DNA of 64,000 nucleotides, from assembly GCF_000203795.2 (NCBI RefSeq), contig NW_006281103.1, positions 629,658-693,657 on the forward strand. The letters run 5' to 3'. The DNA is from Batrachochytrium dendrobatidis JAM81 (Eukaryota; Chytridiomycota; Chytridiomycetes; Rhizophydiales). The translations under genes and the position numbers were made by a program. The notes under the pieces are model-generated. The model did not search any database. It saw nothing but the letters and a program-made list of their open reading frames with translations, and had not been told where the DNA came from. Of the stretch, positions 33,846 through 46,234 are shown piece by piece. Within the stretch, counting starts at the first letter, position 1; the number at the start of each line of letters is the position of its first letter.

Positions 33846-36800
33846 CTATTTGCTTAAAATATCTTGCAAGGAAAATTGGAATGCACCAAGTAGATGTGCA
33901 GCGTAGGTTTTTGCTGTACATGAGCAAGATAGTAAAGTTGAGCTCAAGCGCATTTCCACCAGAAATATGGTTTGATCGTCCATCTTGATTGACAGATACA
34001 TATGTGTCTATAGTTGTAAAAGTGGTGAATCACAGTAAATACGCCAGCAATTGGCAGTTAGTCGCACATTTTAAAATTGAAACATACTCCACGTTCAAAA
34101 ATAAACTTACACAACCATCGACTATCCGTTCATTGATCGTAAAAATGTTGCTCCCTTGAAGACGAGCACGAATATTTGCAGAACTTCCAAACTGTCCAAG
34201 AGTAAGATCAAATTGAACTTGGTTGGGAATTTCCTCTTTCCACAATTTTACCCATGTCATTGGTTGAATCTGACTACCTTGATCACTAAAGAATATATAT
34301 AGCGGCACAAGTGTCTGAAAATACACAATACCAGCTGTGCTTTTGACCGCCACTTGAAGATCTGCATTACACAAATAGTTGGGAGAGTAGTTGCAAGAAA
34401 CGTAATTCGTCATGTTTTAGTTGGCAAAAGCAACACGCTATGGTTACGATATATTCATACATCCAACACCTACTGTTTACTGGAGTCGACAAAACGGGAA
34501 GACCTTCAACTTTTAGCTTTAAACTGACTTCAATAGATTGATTTGGAAACAGCTGGGTTTTGATATCAAGTGGGGCAGCTGGCACTAGTCCAAAACTAAA
34601 AAGATAAACAATATGTCAATCAGGAATGTTCAGGCATCAACATACTCGGCATTTTCAAAATAAAGGTAGAGCCAGAATACACAATTTGTAGGCCAAATCA
34701 ACAAAGCATTAAAATGTTACCTATTTTTGTTGAACATGATGGCAAAATCGGTGAGCGGCTGTAAAGCTCGGTTGGTAAACACCATTTCACAAGCCATGCC
34801 TCCATCTAGCCTTGTAACTTTGATAAAAATACGAGTAGATACATCAAGTTGGTGAATACCATATAATACGGATGGTAAAAATAAACCTTTACAAAAAGTA
34901 CTTACAGCATCCTTGGATTTCAAATCCACGGCCGGTTTGAGCAGTCAGGAAAATTGTTTTTACTGGCACAAACCCGTTTTGCATGTTCAAGGAGAATAAA
35001 TCTTGTGTGATACTATCTACAATTCCATTAGTAGGCGGATTAAATAAATTTCCTCTTGGACTGATTTCTTTTTCGATGGTGGATTGGCCAATAGAAGGCG
35101 ATGTAAAAGTATTATTGACACCGGTTGCTCCGGAAAATCCAGAAGTTTTTGCAAATGGATCAAGTAATACTTTCTCAGATGTGGTACTCAGTGATGCGCT
35201 AGTATTCTGTCCAAAAGGGTTATAGCTGTTTACTGAAGATAAATCAAAGGAAGTCACATTTGGCATATATTCAGCCGTTGCACCAGAAACGCTTGGTCCA
35301 AGTATACCACTTGCTCCACTTAGTACCGGATTTTTGTTGGGAGGCATTGGTCCAAACGGATTGTAACTGCTATTTATACTTTGAATAGACGGAGTGATAT
35401 TTTCAGCAGGTAGTCTGTTCATAATAGGCATATCTGTCATTCCAGATGAAAGCATGTTGGGTCCAGGAGTAGACGCGCTCGCTGATTCCACCGAGTAGGC
35501 ATTTCCAAATAAAGGCGATGCAACAAAATCGTTTTGGTCAAGGTCTAGCAAATCAATAAGATTGCTATTCATGCCAGTCATTGGTCTGGCTTCAATCAAA
35601 CTGTTGTCTGTATACTCATTTGAAACTTCGCGATATGCAGCTACACCAGCAATCATGGGCTGAACAGGTTGCATTGGAGTACCAATGCACCACTTAAAGT
35701 TGGATACACGAGATAAAATATCTGGAGGAAGTACGGGAGGCTTGTGAGTTAGCGATGACAGTGTGAACACATTGTACAATAGCCTGTTTAAAAGCGGCCC
35801 GTCCATACTGTCATTTTCTGTAGTAATAGATGGTTTTTCTGAAAAAATGATTGCTTTAGCAGCCACTGGATCAGTCGATAGCAGCCGCCAATAAATAAAC
35901 CCGCGGTCTCGCAAGTCTGGATTGTCTATTTCCTCTGTGACCAACTTAAGAATGCGCGGAACAAGATCAACTCCAGCACCTGGTCGTTTAATAAATAACT
36001 TTACGGTTGCAGTAAGAAGAGTAAGTTGAACCATACTTGTATCCTCTTTGAAATTATCAAGGAATTGTTCAAGAAGCTCGTCTGCATTCTCAATTCGATC
36101 AGAATACTGGCCAATAATCCAAATCATGGATGATTTTGCCTCTGGCTCATTGAGATCATCCAAGTTTTCACAGAGTGTGCCAATAATGCTTTCATATCTA
36201 TTGGGATATTTTCGAAAGATATCCTATGATTTACAAAAAAACATGTTAGTAAAATAACATTGGACTTGAATATCCAATCATTGCACTAGTTTTAAAAGAA
36301 TAGATTGACAGGGATTTTGATGAAAATAATGGCGGCTATAATACCAAAAGGGTAATGTGTACAAACACCCATTTGAAAGCAGGTACAAATAATTGAGCCA
36401 ATAAACCGACCTTGACAACCACAATGGCTTCCTGGACCACATAATTCACTTTTGTAGTGATGAGCTCAACTAGTGCTTCAATGCACTTGTCTGAAGACTG
36501 TTCAATTTTAATGGCACAGCGACCAATAGATCTAACTGCCTTGCGTACAAAATCAACGTCAATCTCAGCCGCATACCTAAATTTCAAAAAAACTGTAAAT
36601 TAGAGTTGGTCCAGTTTTCAACTTTGCAAAATCCAAGTGATTTCAAAACCATTGCACTCTACTCTTTAAACTCTGGCAATACGATTTTAATGTTGACTTC
36701 GTCTGTCAAACAAAACAAAATCTCCAATTTGACAAGTTTGATATATATTGGATCATCGTATTTACAAAAAAAGACTTTCAAGTCTGCTTTCAAAAAATCA

Positions 36801-38423
36801 GGTTGTCGCTGTAGAATGAGAAGAATGTTTTTCAGTGCTACATACTGCACCTCTGGAGTACTATGTAAAAGTGTGACTTTGTCGATAAATTGCAAAAGCA
36901 TGCATGTTAGTTTTAGTTGTAAGGAGCGTTTTGGTGCAATTTGTGCATGACCAACAGTCCAAAAAGCAAATTTAATGATTGGAGTCGTGGGTTCGCTAAG
37001 CCAAGCTCATTCAAAAACATAATACATACCCAGAGGTGGACCAAGCTTTTTGATAATAGTGTTGACTGCGACCTCATTGTCACAATAGTTCACCAGATAC
37101 AACATGACACGCGCAGCAGCAACCACGACTGCAGAGTTGGAGTGCTGAAGACGAGGAGAAATTCGATCTGCAAGTAGTACCGCATCATGAGAATTCTCTG
37201 GGACTACTGTCATGAGAGCTTCAAGAATGTACGTCTGGCCCCATTCACTGCACTCTTCGATTGCAGACAGAATTTTGTTTGCAGAGCCAATTTCAAGATA
37301 AAACCCAACATCAGGAGAACGGCATGTCATATCGGAAAGGGCAGCAACAGCATTGGCGACTACCTATAAAGGTAGATGACCAGGAAATAGTTGAAACGAA
37401 GCAGACAGTTAGTGGGCTACTTGTTACGACATTAGATAGCAAATCTATCACTATGTATAATGCCAAAACCAAATACAAGCATTTCCATACAGATGGATTT
37501 TCGTGGTTGAGCAACGATTTGACCAGATCTATGAATCCCTCACGTCGCACAATATCCTCTCGAAAGAAAAACATTTTTGCTACACAGATGGCAGCCGTTT
37601 TACACACATATGGATCTTTATCAGACAAACATCTACGCAAAGGGCCACAAAGATTTTCAGCGACACCTTCAACGGGTATGCTGCCCATTGTTCTAAGTGC
37701 CAATGCCCGAATAAGTGGATTGTCGTCGCCCGTGTCCTATTGCATTGAAAATGATTGGTCACGACATGCAATTACAGACACATCATATACAGCACTACAA
37801 AGTTTAAAAACCAGGCCAAACTTTGTAAAATCTTACCCTTGTAAGGGACCCAATGGCGCTGACGGTCAAGTCAGGTTTGCTTTTTGCGTAGGTAATAAGA
37901 TACAGATAAACCATTTTCTTGACTTCCAGCTGAGGCATACCTATGCAAGCCATGACATCTGGAAACAAAGCAGACATGTCATTTCCCATGGTCATGTTGG
38001 CCACAACCTTTTTCAGGGCATGGCGACGACGGGAACTCTTGCCATCTTTTTTATCGAGTGCAAGCTCATCGCGCAGGTCATGGACTTTGCCTATTATACC
38101 AGATACCAATATTAAAAAATATCGGTATTATTTATATATTGAATAGAATGGGTGTTGTAATTGATGTATGCAAGTGCTGGTAAATATCCTTAATGATTTG
38201 GTACTTCAAGTGATTTTTGAAACAAGTTTCCATCATGCTGAGTGGGGTAGAAATAACAATATGACTATGCAAATTCAGATCCAGAAAGCAGTAGTAGATT
38301 ACAAATGGTTTCTAGTATTGCAGGTATAATCTTATTGTATATGAGACTGAAGTAGCCAAGCCAGTACGGAACTTGAAAAATACCCGAAAACATACCTCTT
38401 TGAAAGTATTTTGCGTCGGACAT
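33846..38423 (-). CDS. AP-1/AP-2 clathrin adaptor complex beta subunit (beta-adaptin)
   Basis: Eleven exons join in phase to 1,055 residues: 38423-38396, 38090-37837, 37736-37491, 37363-37030, 36876-36663, 36576-36411, 36223-34906, 34817-34721, 34595-34474, 34361-34111 and 33983-33846. The trunk is a HEAT-like solenoid with hallmark stretches ([68 protein letters not shown]). A ~300-residue Asn/Ser/Pro-rich hinge holds DLLDLD, a clathrin-box-like motif, and NPF motifs. The C-terminal ear ends [14 protein letters not shown]. It recruits clathrin and cargo at the TGN, endosome or plasma membrane; AP-1 and AP-2 cannot be told apart by reading. Divergent with the cap methyltransferase gene. Confidence 0.95.
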
Positions 38424-38516
38424 GCAGATAAAACCAACTCAATAGTCACAAATATGCGAATATCTGCAGATTTGATAAAAGGCAGTTTTTGAATTACAGA
38501 TAAAAGTGGGGAACAG

Positions 38517-38556
38517 ACTCTATAAATAGTACTTACAATAACACTATTTATAGAGT
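38517..38556. promoter_or_regulatory. Symmetrical bidirectional promoter with mirrored TATA boxes
   Basis: ACTCTATAAATAGT (38517-38530) and its exact reverse complement (38543-38556) flank a 12-nt spacer. Each arm contains TATAAATA pointing toward one of the two divergent genes: beta-adaptin starting at 38423 and the cap methyltransferase starting at 38623. Confidence 0.6.
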
Positions 38557-38622
38557 GTGATCCGTATAGTGTTGGGTGTGTTCGCTGAATTTAGGGTCCA
38601 GTTATTTCAACCAACAGTAACA

Positions 38623-40048
38623 ATGCTAAATAATAGCCAGCATCGACCATCTGAACAGGCATATTCACATAGACAAGTGCTTGATAATACCAATTCACTC
38701 TGTGTGCCTGTAAGCGAAAATTCTGTGTCGGGTAAGGCTGAACAACAGTCTTCCGTTACATCATCCACTGCAACCTTGCAGTCTGTCCAGTCATTGACTC
38801 GCTGTGAACAGCGTATTCCCAACCCAGCCATCCATGAATCTCACTCACATAATAATAGTAATGCAACGTTCAATTCAGCTGTTGTACAATCACATTATAA
38901 TGCTCGTCCGGATAAGGGGATCGAAGGAAGACAAACATCGGCGATTCTCAGTCTTAAAAACTTTAACAACTGGATCAAGTCAGTTCTTATCAACCTGTTT
39001 GCACCCAGCTATCCTAAAGGCATTAAAATATTGGATATGTGTTGTGGAAAGGGAGGAGATCTACAGAAATGGAAGCGATTGCGAGTCAACCAAGTTGTTG
39101 GATTGGACATTGCAGACGTGAGTATAGAGCAAGCACGCACAAGATACAATCAAGGAACAAGCCAGCATTATCCAGCTTCATTTTATGCCGTAGATTGCTT
39201 TTCTGTAAGCTTATTTCGATCATCAGATTTGCCAGTAATTTTAAGCTGTACAGTCAGACTTTTTGCATCAAAGTTCTTGGCTGCAAAGCTATGGTTCTCA
39301 TCTAACCGCGTTATGATGCTCTACTAACATATTCTTACTTCACTATGCTATCATTCAACGTGTATATAGTCTGCAGTTGGGGATATTCTTAAAGGAAAGC
39401 TATTCGACCTCTGTTCTATCCAATTTGCCCTTCACTACTCGTTTGAAACGGAAAAACAAGCGAGACAAGCCATATACAATATATCGTCACATCTCCATTC
39501 AGGCGGTATACTCATTGGTACAATTCCAAACGCCGATCTCATATACAAACGATTGATGGAGGCTGTAAGGATTGGTGAAACACAAGGCCAAACCACTGGG
39601 CCTTATACGTTTGGAAACTCCATCTATTCTATCACGTTTGAATCTACTACACCCACGTTGTTTGGACACAAGTATCAATTCGCACTTGCGGATGCTATTG
39701 ATGATTGCCCTGAATATTTGATCAACTACTCCACGTTAAAAAAGTAGGTTCATGTTTTTGAGATATACTATCCAACCTGGCAGTGTGAATTCCCATCACA
39801 CATTTCAAGAGTAACAGACCCATTCAATCCAACTGAGCTAACCTATTGCTTTTAACAGATTGGCAGCCGAATACCAACTAGAGCCAATCATGTGGAAGCC
39901 ATTTCATAATTTTTATCAAGACGAGTGTGTCAAGAATATTGAACTACTGGAACGAATGAGGATATTTAACCATCAAGGAACAATTAGTTCCGATGAGTGG
40001 GAGGCAATAGGTATTTACTCTGTCTTTGCCTTTCAAAAAAAGCAATAA
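38623..40048 (+). CDS. ABD1: mRNA cap guanine-N7 methyltransferase
   Basis: Three exons (38623-39204, 39370-39743, 39859-40048) give 381 residues from the first ATG. The N-terminal ~100 residues are polar and disordered, as in yeast Abd1. The methyltransferase core has LKNFNNWIKSVLI, the SAM-binding motif ILDMCCGKGGDLQKWK, VGLDIADVSIEQA, then CSIQFALHYSFETEKQA and GGILIGTIPNADLI, FGHKYQFALADAIDDCPEYL, and finally WEAIGIYSVFAFQKK. These are hallmark motifs of the cap N7-methyltransferase family, which methylates the GpppN cap in the nucleus. The length and C-terminus are complete. Confidence 0.95.
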
Positions 40049-40233
40049 ATCAATCTCAAGCACTTATGTTGCTTTGCTTTCAATCGTCTCGATCCATATG
40101 GCTATTTTTCATATTGATTTATATTGCACGATGCCATTGTAACGCAAAATCATGTACTTTGTGGAATAAACGAAGGCGGGTTTAATTTCTGCTTTAAAAG
40201 GTAGACAAAAATCAGGATAGGTAATAAAGTCAT

Positions 40234-41504
40234 TTAACTGGTTGCACGGAGAACCTATTGAAAAGTTGATCGGTATGGCAGATTTGTCAGCAATAAGTTT
40301 CAAGAATATTAAACTATTCAACGCAATGAAACAAAAAATAAATATTACCTTTTCAAGAACAGTCTCGTAACTGACCTCGGAAGAATCGGTGCATTGAATC
40401 TCAGTGTAAGTACCATCGAGTTTCTTGCGAAGAGCATCTTTGCTTGCAGCGTAAAGCATCTTTTGCTTAATTTTAGCACCATCAGGCGACCTACAGGTTT
40501 ACAGAAACGTTGGTCAGCATGACATCTAATCTAGTATTCAAATTAACAGAAATGCATTACCAGACATAAAACAAGATTTTGGTGCGCTGGACTTCACTCC
40601 CAGGGAAATCATAGGCAAAATCAAATACGGCATATCGACAGTCATCGGCAGGCAGTGCACTCACAAAGTCGGCATACTCGCCCTTTTCGACAGTCTTGTC
40701 AATCTGGATCTCTTTAAAATCCTGGCTAAGCCTAAAAGTGATGAAGCGGAACTTCTTTTTAATCTTCAGCTCTTGGTAAGCTTCGATTGCTGAATCGTTG
40801 ACGGTAACTCCACTTGACTTTGATGGGTTAGATAGATTCAATAGTGATTTAAATGCACAGATTAGTATAAACAAAACTACCAGGAACAACCTTTGAAATG
40901 GAAAAAGGTGGTCATGTATAATGACTGTAGATCTGACCAATGAGTCAATCTCTTACAAGACAAGGTTTCACATAAACTCCACACTTGATGCAGGATAAAG
41001 ATATGGGCAAGGGCACAAAATAATGAATCTGATTGTGGTCATTAGAACGATGGCTTCATGACGGTAGAGTGTTGGCATGTATCCCTGTCAGTCTCTATTT
41101 TCTAAATACACCAACGCCATTAGACAAGCAACAGGCTCACATCATCTGTCATAGTCCAAACCCAGCACCACCCATCCCAGTCTCCAAAAGTGATACCAAG
41201 CGGAAGCAGGTTAAATATTCAAGACTTGGTAATGCCAGTCGCACTCGGCATACAAATGCCAGATAAGAGTCTGGAAACCCAAATAAACAGCCAGATACAA
41301 CCAGGGGTTGATGGCAGTATTCTAGATGCATAACAATACAGTTTGCATCTACAGTCTGTAGGTAGGAAATAGGCGTGTCTTGACCTGTTAAATAGCAGGT
41401 AATACTGGTTTTCTGAAAACTAATCGCTTGTATCAAACAGGATCTCGTTCACAAGACACATCACACATGCAACCAAAAAGGCGGATAGATTCAATACTTA
41501 CCAT
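40234..41504 (-). CDS. COF1: Cofilin/ADF actin-depolymerising factor
   Basis: Four exons: 41504-41502, 40817-40561, 40490-40349 and 40254-40234, giving 140 residues beginning [19 protein letters not shown]-homology motifs are present: [43 protein letters not shown] with the actin-binding long helix [13 protein letters not shown], and [14 protein letters not shown]. Ser2 after Met matches the conserved regulatory N-terminus. The first exon contains only the ATG, followed by a strong GTAAGT donor; the 684-nt intron to CATCAAAG|TC is far longer than the others nearby. Other acceptors are possible, but only this one restores the family N-terminus. Cofilin severs and depolymerises actin filaments at patches and the contractile ring. 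Confidence 0.92.
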
Positions 41505-41567
41505 GACACAGATAGGTTATGGTTTCAATAGAAAGCTGGTCGCGCTTTTTTGAATTTGTACAACTGG

Positions 41568-41574
41568 TCACGTG
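41568..41574. promoter_or_regulatory. TCACGTG box upstream of cofilin
   Basis: The core box lies 63 bp upstream of the ATG at 41504. Confidence 0.5.
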
Positions 41575-41753
41575 TTTCGCTTATCTCAGCAAACCCATCA
41601 ATTTTGTAGAAACTATCCAATTTTATTCCCATCTCAGCTACTTGGTGCAAACCTATCTGGCCAATCAATCTGCACATTTACTGGAAACTGGATCTATTTA
41701 CACAGAAATAAAAAGTTAGATTCATAATTGAACCAACATGTATTCGAGCAAAC

Positions 41754-44700
41754 CTACTTGAATTTCTTAATCTCGACCATTAGACTCTGGATTCCCACAG
41801 GTTGCACTCGTGATTTTTTGCCCTGACTGAATCGTCTTTCAAAACATGTCAAGAATCGGCGATAAAACAGTAAAAACTGGGTCATGGCAGTATGCAGTAT
41901 ACGTGCTCCGTTTTGAAAGTTGGGAAATGCTTGCGTGATGGATATATACATGTTATTGATGGTAGATTTCCACGTTGCATTGAAATCTGTGGCTACCTGC
42001 TCAAATTTCTCTATATAATGCAGTGTTTTAATAAGATTTTAATATAAAAGGCACATGTCAGTTGTGGTTTAAAATATGAGTGTAGCATCATATTTGTCGT
42101 GTAAAAAATACCTGCATCTACAAATGACAAGTTATCTACAGTCTCATATTTTTGCACAAGCTCCATCATGTCATGAATGTATTGATCAAGCTCATTATCC
42201 ACAAATTCGGAAGTGTGGTCAATTACAATACGATCAAAGTATTCTTTTTCATGGTTGAACGAAGCTGTTGTGTATTCCTGATTCAGCATGGAGCATATAG
42301 TCAGTATGACTTTAAAATTACACTGATTTGAAAAATAAAATAAATGCCTACATTGAGAATCGATGCCACTAGATCAAAGTTGTTGATGAAAAACACGGAT
42401 CGATTTTTACGGCTTGGAAACTCCATTGCCATTCTTTGAATCAACACTTCCACTTCGCTCCGTAATCGTGCAAGACTAGCAATTAATTCACCGTTAAAAT
42501 TAGCCAAGAGTGATGTGGTAAATTCAAATGATTCAATGCTAAATCCAAGTTTAAACGAGTTTACAATTGCATTACCTGTTTGTCAAAAGAGCATCGTCAT
42601 ATCCCTGATTCAGTGTTAAAATGGCAGCGCTAAACTCGACGTATCGTCTCATTATCTGGATTATAATCGATTTAACCCATAGTTCATCAAGCATATCTAC
42701 GCATTACCCATTCAATATCAAAAAAGGCACTTACATAGTGCGGATGAACTTCTTTGGTAACAAGTAGTCGATTGACAGCAGCTCTGCGCAAACTATCAAT
42801 GTGCATATCGATAATGGCTTGAAATCGTGGCCATAGCAAAATATTAATTAGATTTAAAAACGTTTCGAGACATGGAATACGGCGTTTTTGCATAATACGA
42901 ATGTTTTGACTGTTGATTCGAATACATATCAAAATGCCCACTGCATCAAATGTATTATCGATTTGAGCTTTGATAGTTGCCTATTATTACATGATTATAA
43001 TGCATGTGATTATGTGGTTCTTGTATCCATTTTGTTTTTCAATAAAACATTTGATATTTTCGACAATATGCTTACTTGCAGCATTTTAAGCGTTTGATCA
43101 AAGATTTCTGTAAAAACTACTCCTGGAACCTCAATTGGGTGAGATGTGTTTGTTTTGGAAAAAAATTCGGTTGTAAAAATATACTCGGAGCATGCATTGT
43201 CCAATAAAAGGCGGGTGGTAGATTTAAAGATGGCTTCGTAAGAGTATTTCTAGAATAATAGCATAATGTAATTGTTGAATGGCTCTGTGAATATTCAATC
43301 GGTTACACAAAACTAAAATACCTACCAAATGGCTATCCTCGGCTATATTTAACATGATGATTCCTGGATCTGGGTTGACCAGTACTTGCAATCGATCTCC
43401 CAATGTAAAAACATTTGTTTTGTCTTTTAACGTAAGCCGTCCACTAAATAGGCCTAATTATCACAATGTATTTTTAAAAAAAATGAATTTATCACCATAA
43501 GCCTTATGCTAGTTAAAATTATAAATGCCACGTTCAAGCAATGGTATGCTTGAAGCATGAAACATGAATTAGTGACAATGATATAAATAGCACCAACCTC
43601 GTTTTGCTCCTTCTTCGCATCCAATAAGATCAAACTTGTCTGCAATCACCATCTTAACCACAATGACGATTAGACTATGCAAAAGTCGAGTATTCTGAAT
43701 GTTATGCAAGCCCACTCACTTGAAATTTAGCAATTGATTTGACATATTTTTCAAACAGCACAAAATAATAATTAGACACAGTTGCAACCTAGTAAAATTA
43801 CAAAACAAGTCAGTAATTTTGTAGTGCCAAAATGAGCCAGATATCACAATTTGGGCTCGTTTGTAAATGTATATCCAACTTACGTAGTTGCCGTGTATTT
43901 CAACGCCTACTTCGCTATACCGCTCCATTAAAAATGAAAACATGCTGCGATATTTAAGAAACACACTTTGTTGGATAATTGCAATATTGGTATTGGGTGA
44001 CTTGAGCGATTCAATCTTTTTTAGTAAAAAGTCTCGAATTTTTTCAACTGCCTGAATATGATCATCAATTATTACATCGTACTAGTCTAAATACAGCACG
44101 TGAACCTATAGAATTGTTTACCCTTTGCCGTAAACGCTCTAGTTCTGGTGCAACATCTTTAAAGCTGCGAATTTTTTTTTCTTGTCTGCTTTTTACATAT
44201 GTCATTTTTTTGTCAAGATCAATCAGATGCTGAAGAAAGAATTCGTTGACTTCCCCCTCGCATATTTTCCTATGTATATAAAGTCAAACTGTTGGATGTA
44301 TTTCTAGATATGCAACTAGTTTGAAAAAATTGAGCTATAACTTACTTGATTAAATCTGGTGATACAACAGTCCCCTCTAGCATTTCAAACAATGAAGATT
44401 GCGTCGACTATGTGGTTTTATACGTGTTTAAATGTTAGTACTCATTATATGCACACATGCAACTATGAATACTATGAATACTATGCAAAACCTACTACAC
44501 GGTTACGAAGTCGGATTGTCATTGATCGCGACTGCTCTTGCATAACGCTAATCTCATCATTGATTTGACCCAAATGCATCTGATTTCCTCGAAGAAGGGT
44601 TTCCATATTACCCAGCAATAAATCACATTCTTTAATTTGACCATGTAGATCAATTAGACTATGCACCTGTCGAATATCTACCGAGCGTGATTAATTGAAA

Positions 44701-45465
44701 ACTGGTGTTACTCTTCAAGCCTTGCATTGATATAATGGTAGAGATTGAATGAAATGAATAAAAGCATATTTTAGGCTTACAATCCAACACATGCGCATCT
44801 TGAACTAGGGTCAAGTCTTTTTCAATCTGCATTGCATATTCCCTTAGATTAACCCCCTATTACATTGCATAAAACGATTTAGCCATACTGACAGACAATC
44901 CAAGTAGATAAACTGAATGTACCTTTGAAAGTGCACTTTTGACAAGCTCATCTTCCTGAAATTCTGTAATCCGATCTAACTCGATTTCAAATGTAAAGCA
45001 AAATAAGTTGATTTAAAAATCAAGTAGGTCGATGCCAAAAAATGCAATATATTTAAATGGTTTTGCAATTCAATTACCGTCCACTTCGTCAAATGTAATA
45101 TCGTATTCTGGTTTATTAGAAGCCACAACGCTTTGGCGTGGTTTAGTTTGCCAAGCCGCTTCGTCTGTTACAGTACTCTATTGATGAATGCAACCCCAGA
45201 ATGTTAGCTACTGCATTTAGCATAGTGCATTCAAACCCAGCAAGTGTGTATAAATTGAACAGTTTATTTAGGCTGATTCCAGCTGATAGTCTTTATTCGC
45301 TTCAAGATATATCCAGCCAGTTATAAAAAGTACCTCTGCATCCTGAAGCAACTTTGAAATGACTCCTTGAAGAGAATTTGGTATGGCATCCTTGTCATGT
45401 GCTGAAAGTCTGGAAGAGTCAGAAACGGTAGATACCCTCGTCACCACCTTCAATGAATCTGCCAT
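41754..45465 (-). CDS. VPS52: VPS52, GARP/EARP tethering complex subunit
   Basis: A heavily split gene of about 18 short exons. Recognisable family stretches in order: QGVISKLLQDAE; IDLHGQIKECDLLLGNMETL then QEQSRSMTIRLRNR; AVEKIRDFLLKKIESLKSPN; VFLKYRSMFSFLMER; FTLGDRLQVL; YSYEAIFKSTTRLLLDNACS; QKRRIPCLETFLNLI with LLWPRFQAIIDMHI; IMRRYVEFSAAILTLNQG; FPSRKNRSVFFINNFDLV; and the C-terminal ITQAFPNFQNGARILHTAMT and LMVEIKKFK. This colinearity with animal VPS52 is convincing. GARP tethers endosome-derived carriers at the trans-Golgi. I start at the ATG at 45465; the GTG at 45501 is unlikely. Individual intron ends were not all resolved, so the outer limits are firmer than the interior. Confidence 0.92.
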
Positions 45466-45530
45466 GTATCGTATCGTGTCGGATCTCAACTCCAAGCTCA
45501 CTCGACTACAATACTAAGAGTGACTTTATA

Positions 45531-45538
45531 TCACGTGG
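45531..45538. promoter_or_regulatory. TCACGTGG box upstream of VPS52
   Basis: The box lies 65 bp upstream of the ATG at 45465. Confidence 0.5.
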
Positions 45539-45641
45539 ACCAAAACGTGATAATGGTTTACGGCCAAAGAGTTGAGTGGAGATAAGCATTATATCTCGAC
45601 AATTCCATCATGTTTAATAAACATTCAAACAGCATCAAGCA

Positions 45642-46166
45642 GACTGTATTCACGCAAAATGTAATATCAAACAAAGGTGTTGAAATACATAAATAACCAA
45701 TCTCATGGAATGATCCGTATTAGTTTCTGGACAATATTGTGTTTTTTAAACTTTGGCAAAGTTGACTCATCTCTGCTCATTTTTATATAAAAAACTGAAC
45801 AAACGTTCGCATCTCTATTTCAATAGATTCCACACCTGCTCAATCTTCAACTTTTCAAAATGAACATGACAAGTCGACATTGTATGATTGGCATGCATGT
45901 TGCATTCCCAAGACATGCAATGTGTTCTCACAAACTAGATCACAAACGTATTTGTGAAATTAGAATGCGAGTTTGATGGACAACATTAGAACAGTCAAAC
46001 CCAATATATGGATTTGAATGAATCTGATGTTTGAACAAATTGAAAATGTCAAAATAGTCTATTTGTTCATAGGAAAGCAAAACAATCTTTAACCATCATT
46101 TATTCTAAAGCAAAAGACAGTCACTTCAAGATAAACACAGTATCTCATTTTACATGAATATAGTAG
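45642..46166 (-). mobile_element. MITE family B copy 3' of the OPT gene
   Basis: A ~525-bp element with the left end ACTGTATTCACGCAAAATG; the reverse complement of the right end reads ACTATATTCATGTAAAATG. It is nearly identical to 54895-55413, with about a dozen differences over 450 bp. It ends about 70 bp beyond the stop codon of the OPT gene. On the minus strand it carries AATAAA (bases 46104-46099), 131 nt downstream of that stop. Confidence 0.8.
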
Positions 46167-46234
46167 TAAAGTGAAAATAGCAAGAGCTTGAACTTGAGAG
46201 AATACTAAAACTCTATAGCTAACTCCTAGAAAGT

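Noticed and set aside
37261..38115. 284-codon plus-strand frame opposite beta-adaptin
   Set aside because: It runs across three confirmed beta-adaptin exons and their introns. The adaptin protein is unmistakable, so this is an accidental antisense frame.
41033..41266. 77-codon frame inside the long cofilin intron
   Set aside because: No start context beyond an internal ATG, no domain, and the minus-strand cofilin model explains the region.
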